Shown piece after piece: positions 25,501-37,815 of a stretch of DNA of 64,000 nt. Under the pieces are notes generated by a model that did not search any database, was not told the origin of the DNA, and was given only the letters and a program-made list of their open reading frames with translations. The DNA is from Epiperipatus broadwayi. Taxonomy: Eukaryota > Onychophora > Udeonychophora > Euonychophora > Peripatidae. Numbering within the stretch: position 1 is the first letter of the stretch; each line of letters starts with the position of its first letter. The position numbers and the translations under genes are program-made. Where the stretch lies: contig JAQFVV010000181.1 of the NCBI GenBank assembly GCA_028023455.1, forward strand, positions 373,501 through 437,500, written 5' to 3'.

Positions 25501-26570
25501 TATGTAGCACGGCAATATTCAAGATTACCAAATAATTCTGTATAGTTGAAAATATAAATTATGAATAGGGATGGTTATTGGGTGATAGTGGATGCAGTTG
25601 GGTGGGCATAAAATCCTTTCCCTATCTGTTATATTCAAACACCTCCCTAGTTATGCTTTCTTATGATTTTACTTCAATTATAAAAATGTTTATGATGTGT
25701 TATGTTTAAAAAAATATAAGATAAGCTTAAATTATGTGAGATTTAATGTAAATAGACAGTGGCTACATTAAAGACAGCCAAGATCAACCGTGGAGGTGAT
25801 CATGAGAGGGGTGTTTATCACCAATAATTCATCACAGCTTGTTCTATTTCCACACCTTAATGTTCTTAAAACCCTGAGAAGAGGTTATAATGGGAGAAAT
25901 GAGCTAGCACAATAGAAAATTTAATAGTAAAAGAGATAGTAGTGCAATAAACATATGAATGTGAGGATGATGGGGTGATGGATCAGGAAGGTGAGGATGG
26001 ATATAGAACTATTTGTAATCGGAACAAAATTTTAATTATGACTTTAATGATGGTGAATGGAGTGTGCTGAGAATAACCACGAATTTCCAAGAATATTAAT
26101 ATTATTATCTTTAATGGATTCTCAGTGGTTTCTTAATCAGTTGATTATTTATAAACCCATTGATTAAATATTATTATTGAAATTTATGAATAAGTTGTTG
26201 AAATGAGGTTTAACTCAATATTCTCATTGAAGTTGCAATTCGGCACCCTGGCAAATATGATTATGGATGTTCTATCCCATAATCATCATCCCAATAGGCT
26301 TAAGAAATAATGTTAGCTGGGGATGATGAAGCATCCATCGATCCATCCTTAAAGCATTACAATTGGCATGCAACTTGGCTGCAAGTGTCTGAGTGCCAGA
26401 TAGATTCAATATAGATTATAATTAATGCATAGCATGGTCGCCCAAGCTGAAATAAATAAATATTACAATTAATCTATAAAGTGGATGTGTGACCATTTGA
26501 AAAAGTTATATTTGATCCACAATGTGGTCACCCCAAAGTGTGACTGCAGTCTTTTTATTATATTAGAATT
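22590..26570. other. Long stretch without recognised genes
   Basis: Contains small open frames (23398-23580 minus, 23884-24096 plus) that match nothing I know, short ATT runs near 23777, and a 13-base G run at 25022-25034. Part of 25.7-26.5 kb is less AT-rich, with CATCC/GATGG-rich segments that may be an unidentified repeat. No exon structure, RNA gene or transposon terminus identified. Confidence 0.45.
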
Positions 26571-26571
26571 A

Positions 26572-26696
26572 TTTGTTAATAAAGGTAAACTTTATTTTGT
26601 TATATTATATATAAGTAATGTCATGTTATATATGACTTGCTTATATATATATATATATATAAATATATTTGTTAATAAAGGTAAACTTTATTTTGT

Positions 26697-26712
<16 letters not shown>
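26572..26712. repeat. Short direct repeat about 97 bp apart
   Basis: TTTGTTAATAAAGGTAAACT, followed by TTATTTTGTTATATTATATA, occurs at about 26572 and again at about 26669. Each copy is followed by a TA-rich run. Confidence 0.85.
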
Positions 26713-26729
<17 letters not shown>

Positions 26730-26759
26730 CTATATTTAATGTTTTCATGGTTGTATGAT

Positions 26760-27410
26760 GTAGATAAATTAATAGTTTTTGGGCTGAACCATGTATTATT
26801 TTTCATTACATACCGATATTTTGATGGACTAGCATCTGCCATTATCAAGGTTAACTTTTGAAAGAAAAATCATTAGATCTCAAACAATAACATGACTCAG
26901 TGTAAGATGACAAATGAGATTCAACTTGAAGTAGTTCAGCATTCACAATATGAGGCTTATCAAAATGTTTATTTCCCTCAGTTTTTTTACCTATTAATTT
27001 TAAGTTAATATTAGATAAAATGAGAGGTTTCCACATAGCTGGAATACATTGTACTTCATCAGCCCTAATTAAACCAGTAGGTCTTTTTAATCTGATTTAA
27101 AAACTACTGTTTTAAATAGGGCTGGCAAAGCACAACATATTCCAGCTATGTGGAAACCTCTCATTTTATCTAATATTAACTTAAAATTAGTAGATGAAAA
27201 AACTGAGGGAAATAAACATTTTTATAAGCCTCATATTGTAAATGCTGAACTACTTAAGTTGAATCTCATTTCTCATCTCACACTGAGTCACGTTATTGTT
27301 TGAGATCTAACAATTTTTCTTTCAAAAGTTAACCTTGATAATGGCGGATGCTAGTCCATCGAAATATTGGTACGTAATGGAAAATAATACACAGTTCAGC
27401 TCAAAAACTA
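26760..27410. mobile_element. Penelope-type foldback, arms about 300 bp
   Basis: About 26770-27045 reappears in reverse complement at about 27158-27405, around a spacer of about 110 bp. Each outer end carries the hammerhead-like module, then an ATTTTC-ATTACGTACC type block; a third copy of this end abuts the GATA array at 28.8 kb. Arms share MWKPLILSNINLKL and KPHIVNAELL reading frames on opposite strands, which I do not recognise. The arms are diverged by roughly ten percent by eye. Confidence 0.75.
27334..27366 (+). ncRNA. Hammerhead-like motif, best-preserved copy
   Basis: Reads CTTGATAATGG, an eleven-base loop region, CCATC, then GAAAT (GAAA at 27361-27364). ATGG and CCAT pair as a four-base stem II directly before GAAA. 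TTGATAA differs from the hammerhead CTGATGA box at two positions. The minus-strand partner is at about 26829-26850, with GAAA decayed to AAAA. Confidence 0.5.
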
Positions 27411-28915
<1,505 letters not shown>

Positions 28916-29157
28916 CTTACAACCATGAAAATATTAAATATAATATTATAAATATATAAATGAATTCATAGTATTATTTTTGGGAGTTTCTGCATAATAA
29001 AAATATAATAGCTAAAAAACTAACATTTTAGTATAATAACAATAGGAAAGTGCTTGTTATTGTACTGAAACATTAGTATTTTAACTATTGTATTTTTATT
29101 ATATGGAAGTTCTGATATATATATATATCGTAACTTGCTTTTAAGCTTGCATTTAAA

Positions 29158-29450
29158 TGATCACTAGATGGAGCTTACCAATAGCTCTAAACAAGCTTTA
29201 TTTTTATAAGTGCCAAAAGAGAAAGAATTCAAAATCTCTATCATTAAATCCCTACCTTCAGACCAATTGTTTTTGAGCTTATGTATTACCTCAGTGTGGG
29301 GCTGGGAGTCCATTGAGGTGAGCCATAAACTCAAAACCAATTGGTCTGGAAGTAGGGACTTAACGATAGAGATTTTGAATTCTTTCTCTTTGGGCACTTA
29401 TAAAAATAAAGCTTGTTTAGAGCTATTTGTAAGCTCCATCTAGTGATCAT
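29158..29450. mobile_element. Foldback (hairpin) element, about 293 bp
   Basis: Left arm about 29158-29283 and right arm about 29323-29450 are reverse complements; both ends read ATGATCACTAGATGGAGCTT. The 77-codon frames on the two strands (29210-29443 plus, 29164-29397 minus) begin MPKEKEFKISI and end KNKACLEL.VSSI because the arms are inverted copies. This is a by-product of symmetry and not evidence of two genes. It could be a MITE; no clear target duplication beyond TA-rich flanks. Confidence 0.75.
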
Positions 29451-30354
29451 ATATATATTGCATTAATATAAATCCATGTATAAGCTATGAGTTGAAGACA
29501 TAATATCTATATATGTGAATTTATATTTTTAAAAAATTAAAGCTTCACTTTAATTTTTTAAATTATATATATATATTAGCTGAAACTAATTAAACTTTTA
29601 AGAGTAATATTTAAATTTAATTAAATAAAAAAAAGTAGTTTCGATTCTAAAGTCATATATTTTCATATAAAATTTTAAATATATATATATTTATAATTTA
29701 TAATTTTTATTAAAAAAAATAATTTTGATCTATAAGATCATTTCTAATACTTATTTTAATGAGATTTCTGTGAAGTAAACAATCTTACTAAAAAATTTCA
29801 TGGTAAAAAAAATTAAATTGATCTTTTGCTATTAAAAATATGATTCAAAAGAGATCTTTAGAATTGAGTCTAATTAATACGCTTTAAAGTTATATACATT
29901 AATTTTTACGAATTAATTTACTTATAAGATTTCACATTTAACTAGTGTATTTTCAAAGCTGCCATTATTGATATAGTTTATACATCCCTCATCTAAATCT
30001 AGATAATTTTATATCTGAAAAAAAATATATATATATCTTAAGATTTATTCTTAATTGTTTCCACACCATTAATTTTTTTGTTTTATTTTTCATTTAAAAA
30101 CAAATAACCAAACAAATAATTAACTCATTAATAAAATGGTAGCTAAAGAGGAAAGGTTTTTAATTTAAATCTGAAAAAAAGTGAAAAAAGTTGTACTTTG
30201 ATCATTTAAAATAAAATTGTTGTACTACAATACCTTCTCATAATTATATTTATAAGTAAAAAAAAAATATCAAAGCTATAATAATGATTAACAATACTAT
30301 AGTTAAATTCATAATGTTGTAAATTTTCTTATAATAGATAATTACTTAACAAAC
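29451..30354. other. No gene seen
   Basis: Very AT-rich, with several short TA and poly-A runs. Nothing recognised. Confidence 0.5.
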
Positions 30355-30470
30355 GTATTATTTTTTTTTCATATGTCAATTGCGTTGACCAGGAAGCGCA
30401 TCTGGGCCAGCTGCTTGGAAGCAGCTATGCTAACTACTAGGCCACCAACGCTTGACACAAAAGTATTATT
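30355..30470 (-). mobile_element. tRNA-Gly-derived SINE with GTATTATT target duplication
   Basis: On minus, 30451 down to 30381 forms a near-complete tRNA-Gly(UCC)-like body: GCGTTGGTGG acceptor/D start, A-box-like TGGCCTAGTAGTTAGCATAG, anticodon arm GCTGCTTCCAAGCAGC, and 3' acceptor GGTCAACGCA. The T-arm and B box are decayed (no GGTTCGA). It is extended by TGTCAA upstream and TTGACA downstream, which lengthen the acceptor helix, then an oligo-A tail. The 8-bp direct repeat GTATTATT flanks it (30355-30362, 30463-30470). The damaged T-arm, A tail and target duplication argue for a SINE copy and against a working tRNA. Confidence 0.85.
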
Positions 30471-33040
30471 ATGTGTGCAAAATTCACATTTAGCAAAAAA
30501 AAAAAAAAGATAAAAAGTTTAAAATGTTTTTTTTATATATATAATTAAACAAGTAACTAATTCCAAAACAACAAATACTTCCTATATTTTATTTGCTAGT
30601 TATTTAGTTTCATTATTTGACATTTTTAATGATATTTTAAATCTCTCCTGCAACAAGGAAAATAATTGTTATTGCAAAATATATTGTGAACTTTAAGATA
30701 ATATTTATAATGTAAATGTAATTGTTTGCACCTATTGCAAACATGCTCAAGTTTACCATAAATTTAAAAAACCTACTATTTATTTTTCTACACGCTTACA
30801 TCAATAAAAATGTACCCATAAAATTGTAACTAATATCATGCCTAGCAAACTGAAACATATTTCCTTATAATCCTTATCATCATATTTTCAAAATTTCATT
30901 AGACATCATTAAAAAATTATGTGATATAGGAGATCTATCTTATATTTCCATGCAATATATTTGGCAGGATACTTTTATATAATTAATTAATTTTAAGGTA
31001 TATATAATGTAACAAGCAATAGATCAGTATTATATGGCCAATCAAATCCAACAAACTGGATAAACCAAAATCCATAAATATAACCTTCCAAAGAATGACC
31101 AAGTAACCATAAAATAAAATATAGGTCTAAATATAAATCTGTATTAGTATAAGATCTGTAAGGCATCAAATAAACAAATAATCTAAGATAGGTCCTCTTA
31201 TAGGACTATGTGAACAATAAGTAAATAAATTGTCTTATGAATTAAGAATACATTATTTATAAGATGTAGATAGACCAATGGTTCATTGATAAGTCTTAGT
31301 TACATTCCATAAACAATAATAATCAGTTAAAGAGCTTGAATATATTTTGCAATAAAAACAAATATTAAAGTTGTATCCAAACAAAAGAAATTATATCCTT
31401 TATATAGGCAGACTATAATAAATGCAATATAAATGAAATATATTAGGTAGGTTGTAAATATATGTATATCGGAGCTCGCATGTAATTAAAAGAAGCACAT
31501 CATAAACTCATACATATATTCAAATATAATTATATTCCATAATAAACTTTAATAAGATATTATAAATACATATCCATAATTATATTTTTTAATAAGCTAT
31601 AAACACATCATCCATAGATTTATCATGTAATTCATGGCAAAATCATATAATGAGTGTCTATTTCCAGATAAAATACTATCATAAGATTGATTAAAATTTA
31701 AAAGTTCATAAGATAATATGATACATACAATTGCACCATCAAAGTTCCAGCTTCTCTCTCAACAGAAACCCCCCCCCCCCATTTGTAGATATTCTGAGAA
31801 ATTAAAAGTAAAATAACATCAATACATATTGTCTTGTACTTAAAAAAAATAAAAATTAATTAACTTGATTGTAGTATTTATTAAGCAAAATAATATTAGT
31901 ATGATCAAGACTGATAACGATAATAAAGCAGTGAGTGATGTAACCACTATGTTTTTAAAATTGACTCTTTTATATTCATTTCAGAGTAACACATGATTTT
32001 AATTAGAGCAATTAATTGAAGGGGGTTTATTACAATTGACAGGAATCTAAAAACATTTGCACTGGAAAAGATGTACATGTGTTTTAAATAACTATAGAAA
32101 AAATGGTCTTAAGTACTTTTACAATTAAAAAAATATATTTCCTTTTTTTAAAAAAGACAATTATTTGTTAATAAAAAAATATCTAACCTAAAACATTCAT
32201 AAAAAAGAAAGAAAGAAAATAACTCTTTTCAACAGATAAATTTATGGAAGTTAGGCTTAACTTTTCAAAGTCAGTGATTGGGTGAATAACAATCTTGAGA
32301 TTAACATATTCTTAAATAAATAAAAATGTAACTATATGGCTTTAAATATATATAAATAGAGTGATTAAGTCAATCAATTAAGTTAATGAAGATAATGCCA
32401 ACTAATCTTTCAGAATTATAATAATAATAAAAAAAAAAAAATTAGATATTAGATCGTACCTGTATTTATTTTCTCTGCAAAATAAATAGTTACAATATAT
32501 GTAATCATTTATTAAAGACTAAAGTAGCTGTATAATTGTTTTATGCAAATCTTAATTCAACACTGTTTTTTCTATAAAAGTTATCAAGTTATTTGCTTCG
32601 AAAAAAAGTAAGTTGAACCTTTAAAGAAAAAAAAATGTTTTAAAAATTAACAATAAACAAGTAGGAAAACTAAAACTGTGTTAAATTATTGAAGATAGAA
32701 ATATTTCTCAAGGTTAAATAGTCAGGAAAGCAATTCCTATTTTAAGATTAACAAGTTCATATTGTAAAAACCGAATCGTTAGCAGAGACTCATTGTTACT
32801 TTATAAAATCAAGAAGCACTACAAATATGGTCATTGTTGCCAATATCATGCAAAAAAGTTTAGTAAGTAATGATATGCAGTTTAAGTTGAAAAAAATTAT
32901 AACTATAATTATAATCTATGCATATAAAAATCTAATAAATAATAGTAATAATCATTAATATTCTTATCTAAAATGAATGGTGTCAAAATTGAGAATGTAG
33001 AAAGTTTGACATTTGTAAATTAAGTTGTAATTATATATAA
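30471..33040. other. Long stretch without recognised genes
   Basis: AT-rich; a 12-base C tract lies at about 31769-31780, and many short A runs occur. No open frame, RNA gene or transposon end recognised. Confidence 0.5.
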
Positions 33041-33046
33041 TATTCA

Positions 33047-33500
33047 GGATTTGAATACAGACTTTCAAGCTTCCTTCAGTGATCCACTCTATCTCATGCA
33101 ACTAATACACCTGACCACATACATATGAAACAAAGGTATCTGATCACCAATATATACTTTTTCATGCTGAACCAGCACTCATCATTTCATCCAGATTATC
33201 ATTATCTCATACACATATATACAATCAGTGTTCAGTTTATATTAAGATAGCAAATCTTCGAACTTCAATGGAATGGCTTCAATCTACTCCACTCTCCAAC
33301 TCTTCAGCCATTTGGACCATTGAAAATCTGATGATGGAACACCCAAATCTCTTCTTATTGATGTCAATATTATAGTCATGCCCATGTTGACTTTAAGTCA
33401 TTTTTACCCCTCATGTATAGGGCCTTATCTATTTAAATACATAAAAGAGGGATGGACGAGATATAAGCTGAATTTGTAATATTTGAAATATAAGTATACT
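33047..33500. repeat. Isolated monomer of the ~476-bp satellite
   Basis: A single diverged copy of the repeat arrayed at 6.9-8.45 kb. It begins GGATTTGAATACAGACTTTC and carries the same GTTCAGTTTATATTAAGATA and CTTCAGCCATTTGGACCATT-type landmarks, ending near GGCCTTATC and AGGGATGGACGAG. It shows that the repeat is dispersed as well as tandem. Confidence 0.85.
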
Positions 33501-34246
33501 TTATATATCTTGAATATTTCTCATACACAGTATATATAATATATAATTTTAAAATACATTGCTTTAATAAATAAAATGCTTTTTGAAAATTTTTAAATGA
33601 TTATTTATCAGAATAAGCTCAAAACAAGTAGACAGACAATTTGATTTCGTAATATTAATAATAGTAATATAAGGTTGACAATTCATCTACTAAAGATGTC
33701 TTTAGTTGAAAAAAGCTGACACGAAATATAGCAGATAAGATTGATTTTTGTAGCTCTCATTGAACATTGCATTCATTCAAAGAAAAAAAAGATCTATAAG
33801 ATTTCTTTTTCTACTTTTGTTAACTTGATGTGAGAAATGAAATTACAAACTGATAAAAAGGGATTTTGTGGTAAACAGATAAAATTATGAATAAGAAGCA
33901 AAACCATATATATATATATATATATCATTTATTTTAAATAACATTAAAAATTATTGATTACTATCACAAATGAATAAATATTTTTATATTTAATTAAAGG
34001 TTATATCGCTTATTTTAGAAAACAGTAGATCATTTATCACATATACTCAGTCATGCAAAGTTACATATATATAATTAATTAATTAATTAAACTCTACTTA
34101 AGTACATGATAATGCCAACAATATTTAATCACGCCCTTTATATAAATTATTCGATATTTAAAGTAGTAATATTTGATGAAATATTAATAAAATCTAGCAT
34201 AATTCATAATTTGTAAAGTGCATACTCGTTACATACGTAATATATA
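33501..34246. other. No gene seen
   Basis: AT-rich sequence with TA runs near 33907 and an AATT run near 34073. No motif recognised. Confidence 0.5.
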
Positions 34247-34542
34247 TTAGGGCTATAATCTTAAGACTATGCACCTAAAATGCAACAGTAGGGACATCTA
34301 CAAATTTAGACACAAGATTAATGACTTTAATTACAAAAGGGATCACTCTTAACTTCGACCTAATTTTTAATTATATAGGTGATTCTAAAGCATTTTGAGC
34401 TATTAACTACTTCACCGATTAAGTCCACAATTTCTATACAAACTAATATTCACGAAACTTTCGATTTACAACGATTGTGTTTAGATTTGTAAAGGTCCCT
34501 ACTGTCGCATTTTAGGCGAATAGTCTTAAGGTTATAGCCTTA
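34247..34542. mobile_element. MITE with ~65-bp TIRs and TTA duplication (PIF/Harbinger-like)
   Basis: The element 34250-34539 (290 bp) has inverted ends: left GGGCTATAATCTTAAGACTA and right (reverse complement) GGCTATAACCTTAAGACTAT. The TIRs continue inward through CCTAAAATGC, CAGTAGGGAC and TTTAGACACAA for about 65 bp. TTA occurs directly outside each end (34247-34249, 34540-34542). A 3-bp TTA duplication with GGGC-type ends suits PIF/Harbinger MITEs. The interior has no coding capacity. Confidence 0.8.
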
Positions 34543-34639
34543 ATCTAGCATAATAAAAATGTAGTTTTTTTTCTTAACCATGAATTTTCCTATTAGTCAA
34601 ATAAACCTTTTTCAAGTGAAAGTTAAACAAATATTACAA

Positions 34640-34790
34640 ATATATTGTATACACATATGAATAAGTGATATATTATTCAGGTTTATCTGTTTATAATTTA
34701 TTGTAGTAAAAGTATATATTGACATTTCAGCTGGTCACATCGGCCATCAAATCGATAATGAATATTGTAAAATCTATTATAGAGGCATTG
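34640..34790 (-). mobile_element. Penelope-type terminus with hammerhead-like motif
   Basis: Minus strand reads TTTGATGGCC, then GATGTGACCAGCT, then GAAATGTCAA (GAAA complement at about 34725-34728). The flanking ATTATAGAGGCATTGTA block resembles ATTGTAGAGGCCTACAA beside the 43.5-kb copy, so both belong to one terminus type. No ORF remains beside it that I can recognise. Confidence 0.6.
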
Positions 34791-34859
34791 TACATTGACA
34801 TACAACAAGGTTGACAGTTCAATAATAGAAAACAGGTAGAAATAATTAAAATCCCATGG

Positions 34860-35154
34860 ATAAAACTACCCAAAATTCAAAGACAATATTCAATTTCCCT
34901 TGACATTAAAGAAAATCTGAATAATATTTTATGAGCAGTATTTTAAGTTCAGTAAAGTTATAAAATCAGTCCTAATGCTAATATTGTGAATTTAAACTTA
35001 TTCATAAAGTCACAATTTGCTCTTCCCTGCATTGACATTAAAGTTACTGTTGCAAAATTTTGTAAGTTGTTTACATATAGCAGTTTGAAATATTTTTATT
35101 GCAAATATGATTATATAATAATGTTTATCTCAAGTTTTATGATGATGGTATTTT
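34860..35154. other. No gene seen
   Basis: Some plus-strand open stretches (for example KIPWIKLPKIQRQYSISL near 34850) occur but match no family. Possibly Penelope-derived sequence. Confidence 0.35.
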
Positions 35155-35695
35155 AGTTGTACTTATATATTGGACTATTTCCATCATCTAATATAAGTAT
35201 TGAATATCTTTAGAAAAATTTAACTTCATTTAAATATTCAAATTACATTCAATTGTTAGTAATAGCAGACAGGTTAGTAAATGCACAATGTTTTGAGAGG
35301 TATTGTTCTCCTCTCCAGACATTGTTGGTCTGATCAGTGACAGTACTAGCATAGGAATCAAACCTGAACTCTTAGATTTTTGAAGATTGAATTTTAAGGT
35401 AACCCTCTAACCAATGTGTTCAGTTGGTTAGAGTGTTACATTAAACTTCAATATGTAAGAATCTTAAATTGTCCAGGTTTGGTTCCCATGTTTGTATTGT
35501 CACTGGTCAGGCCAGCAACACCTGAAGTAATGAAAAGCATAATACCTCTTGAATCATTCTGCATATAATAACCTGTATGCTATTACTAACAGTTGAATGT
35601 AATTGGAATATTTAAATAAAGTTAAATTTTTCTAAAGATATTCAATACTTAATATTAGATAATGGAAATAGTCCAATATATAAATACAACTGTGA
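35155..35695. mobile_element. Foldback tRNA-derived SINE (inverted pair), about 540 bp
   Basis: The axis lies near 35418: CCCTCTAACCAA on the left mirrors TTGGTTAGAG on the right. Arms of about 260 bp continue outward through GTCACTGGTCAGGCCAGCAA, ACAGTTGAATGTAATTGGAA and GATAATGGAAATAGTCCAA blocks. Right arm on plus has an A-box-like CAGTTGGTTAGAG (35421-35433) and a B-box-like GGTTTGGTTCC (35476-35486). A single-armed relative with a perfect B box lies at 50.65-50.89 kb. It directly precedes the 5' edge of the RTE LINE. Confidence 0.8.
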
Positions 35696-35704
35696 TTATA
35701 TAAT

Positions 35705-37815
35705 ATTTTGAGTATATATGTGTATGTATGTGAACTAGAAAAAAAAGCTGTAGAAGAGAATAAAAGTCTCAAGAGTGTAAAGCAACATTTTGGTATTGGT
35801 AGAAAATTTATATTTGGAATAAGAAAAAAAGATGGAATTATTACTAAAAAGAGAGATGACATCATGAAATGGGTAGAAGACTTCTATCAAGAATTATATA
35901 GTAATAAAGAACAAGTACTTCATATATTTATTATATCTTCCAAATTGTCCAGAATTTTAAATGAAGAAATGAGACACACAATTAAATTTATGAAGAAAGG
36001 AAACTCTCCAGATAATGATGGAATTATAATTGATATATTAAAAGAAGCAGGTGAAGAAATTGAAAAAATCTTTAGTAAAGTTATATAACAAATGTATGTC
36101 CTATATCTATTATATCTTCCAAATTGCCCAGAATTTTGAATGAAGAAGTGAGATATGCAATTAAATGTATTAAGAAAGAAAAGGCTTCAGGTAATGATGG
36201 AATTATAATTGATATATTAAAAGAAGCAGGTGAAGAAATTGAAAAAATCTTTAGTAAAGTTATATAACAAATGTATGTCCTATATCTATTATGTCTTCCA
36301 AATTGCCCAGAATTTTAAATGAAGAAGTGAGATATGCAATTAAATTTATGAAGAAAGGAAAGGCTCCAGGTAATGATGGAATTATAATTGATATATTAAA
36401 AAAGCAGGTGAAGAAATAGAAAAAAAATATTTAGCAAAGTTATATACTAAATGTCTAAATGATAAAGATGCACCAGATGATTGGAAGAATATGGTATTAA
36501 TATTAATATTTAAAAAAGATGATAAAGAAGATATTAGAAATTACATACCTATCAGCCTTTTATCAGTTTTATACAAAATTTCTACTAAGATAATTACAAC
36601 TTGTCTACAGAGAACATTATAATTCCACCAACCAAGAAAACAAGCTGGATTTAAAAGTGGTTTTAGTACAGTAGATCATATCCATGTATTGAGAGAAATT
36701 ATAGAAAAACAAATGAATATGAGTTACCTTTATGTTTTGGATTTGTATATTATGAAAAGACATTTGATTCTATAAACATTTCTTCAGTGATTAAAACATT
36801 GGATAATCAAGGTATAGATCCAGGATATTGTCATATTATAAAGAATATTTATAAAAATGTAATAACAACAATTATATTACATAATGATACAAGGAAAATC
36901 AACATTGAGAAGGGTGTAAAACAGGAGGACTCTATATCTCCAAAACCTTTTACAGCAGTGTTGAAGGAAGTATTTTGTGGATTAAAATGAGAAGCAAAAG
37001 GAATGAAATTAAATGGAGATTATTTAAGTCATTTAGATTTTGCAGATGATGTAATTGTTTTTGCAAGTAGTGCTTTAGAGCTGCAGGAAATGTTGCAGGA
37101 GTTATCAGATGAAAGTAGGACTAAAGATAAATGTTTAAAGTTAAAGTAATGTTTAATGAATTTTCTCAAAATATGAAAAAAGAGATTGATTATGATGAGT
37201 TAGACAAAGTTAATAGCTACAAATACATTGGTGAGATTATTAATGCAGATGGAAACTTAATGGATGAAATTAATCATAGAATTAAACTTTGTTGGAGTGC
37301 TTTTGGTAGAAATAACTTGATACTAAAAGGAAATATGCCTATGTGTTTGAAAAGGAAGGTTTTAATCAATGTATTTTACCAGTTCTTACTTATGGACCTG
37401 AGACTTGGACATTTAATAGAAGAGCAATACAGAGACTTCAGGCCACTCAAAGAAGTATGGAGAGATACATGTTAGGAGTAACAAGAAGAGATTGAAAATG
37501 CAATACATGGGTAAGATAACAAACAGGTGTTACTGACCTCATTGAAAAAATTAAAAGATTGAAGTGGAGTTGGGCTGGGAATATTGCTAGAAGAGATGAT
37601 AATAGATGGACAGTTGAAATCTTAAACTGGATTCCAAGAAATTGTAAAAGACCCAGGAAGAGACAACATGTGAGATGGATGGATGAAATAAGAAAGTGTG
37701 CAGGAGTGATGTAGAGAAGAGAAGCTAAATATCAGAAAAGATGGATTGAACTTGGAAAGACCTTCATCCTGCAGTGGACTGATAATGGTTTATGGAGATA
37801 ATGGTGTGTATGTAT
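35705..37815 (+). mobile_element. RTE-type LINE, 5'-truncated, with internal triplication
   Basis: Begins in the linker after the endonuclease (KKDGIITKKRDDIMKWVEDF, then YQELYSNKEQ), then RT motifs in order: GNDGIIIDILKEA, NYIPISLLSVLYK, QAGFKSGFSTVDHI, GVKQEDSISPKPFTAVL, and LDFADDVIVFASS with an intact FADD box near 37038. The tail is RLKWSWAGNIARRDDNRW and RWMDEIRKCAG, nearly the same as the 20.0-kb fragment. Stops and frameshifts break the frame throughout, so it is inactive. The APE endonuclease is missing, as expected after incomplete reverse transcription. Confidence 0.9.
35932..36465. repeat. 179-bp tandem triplication inside the RTE RT region
   Basis: TATATCTTCCAAATTG starts at 35932 and 36111, and TATGTCTTCCAAATTG at 36290: exact 179-bp spacing twice. 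Units share GGTGAAGAAATTGAAAAAAT and related blocks. 179 is not a multiple of three, so each extra unit shifts the frame. The third unit has extra small changes and leads into the rest of the RT. Confidence 0.95.

Noticed and set aside
27334-27366. Calling any of the hammerhead-like motifs an active ribozyme
   Set aside because: In every copy at least one core base deviates from CTGATGA, and stems I and III could not be confirmed by eye.
30381-30451. Functional tRNA-Gly gene
   Set aside because: T-arm and B box are decayed, and an A tail and target duplication mark it as a retroposed SINE.
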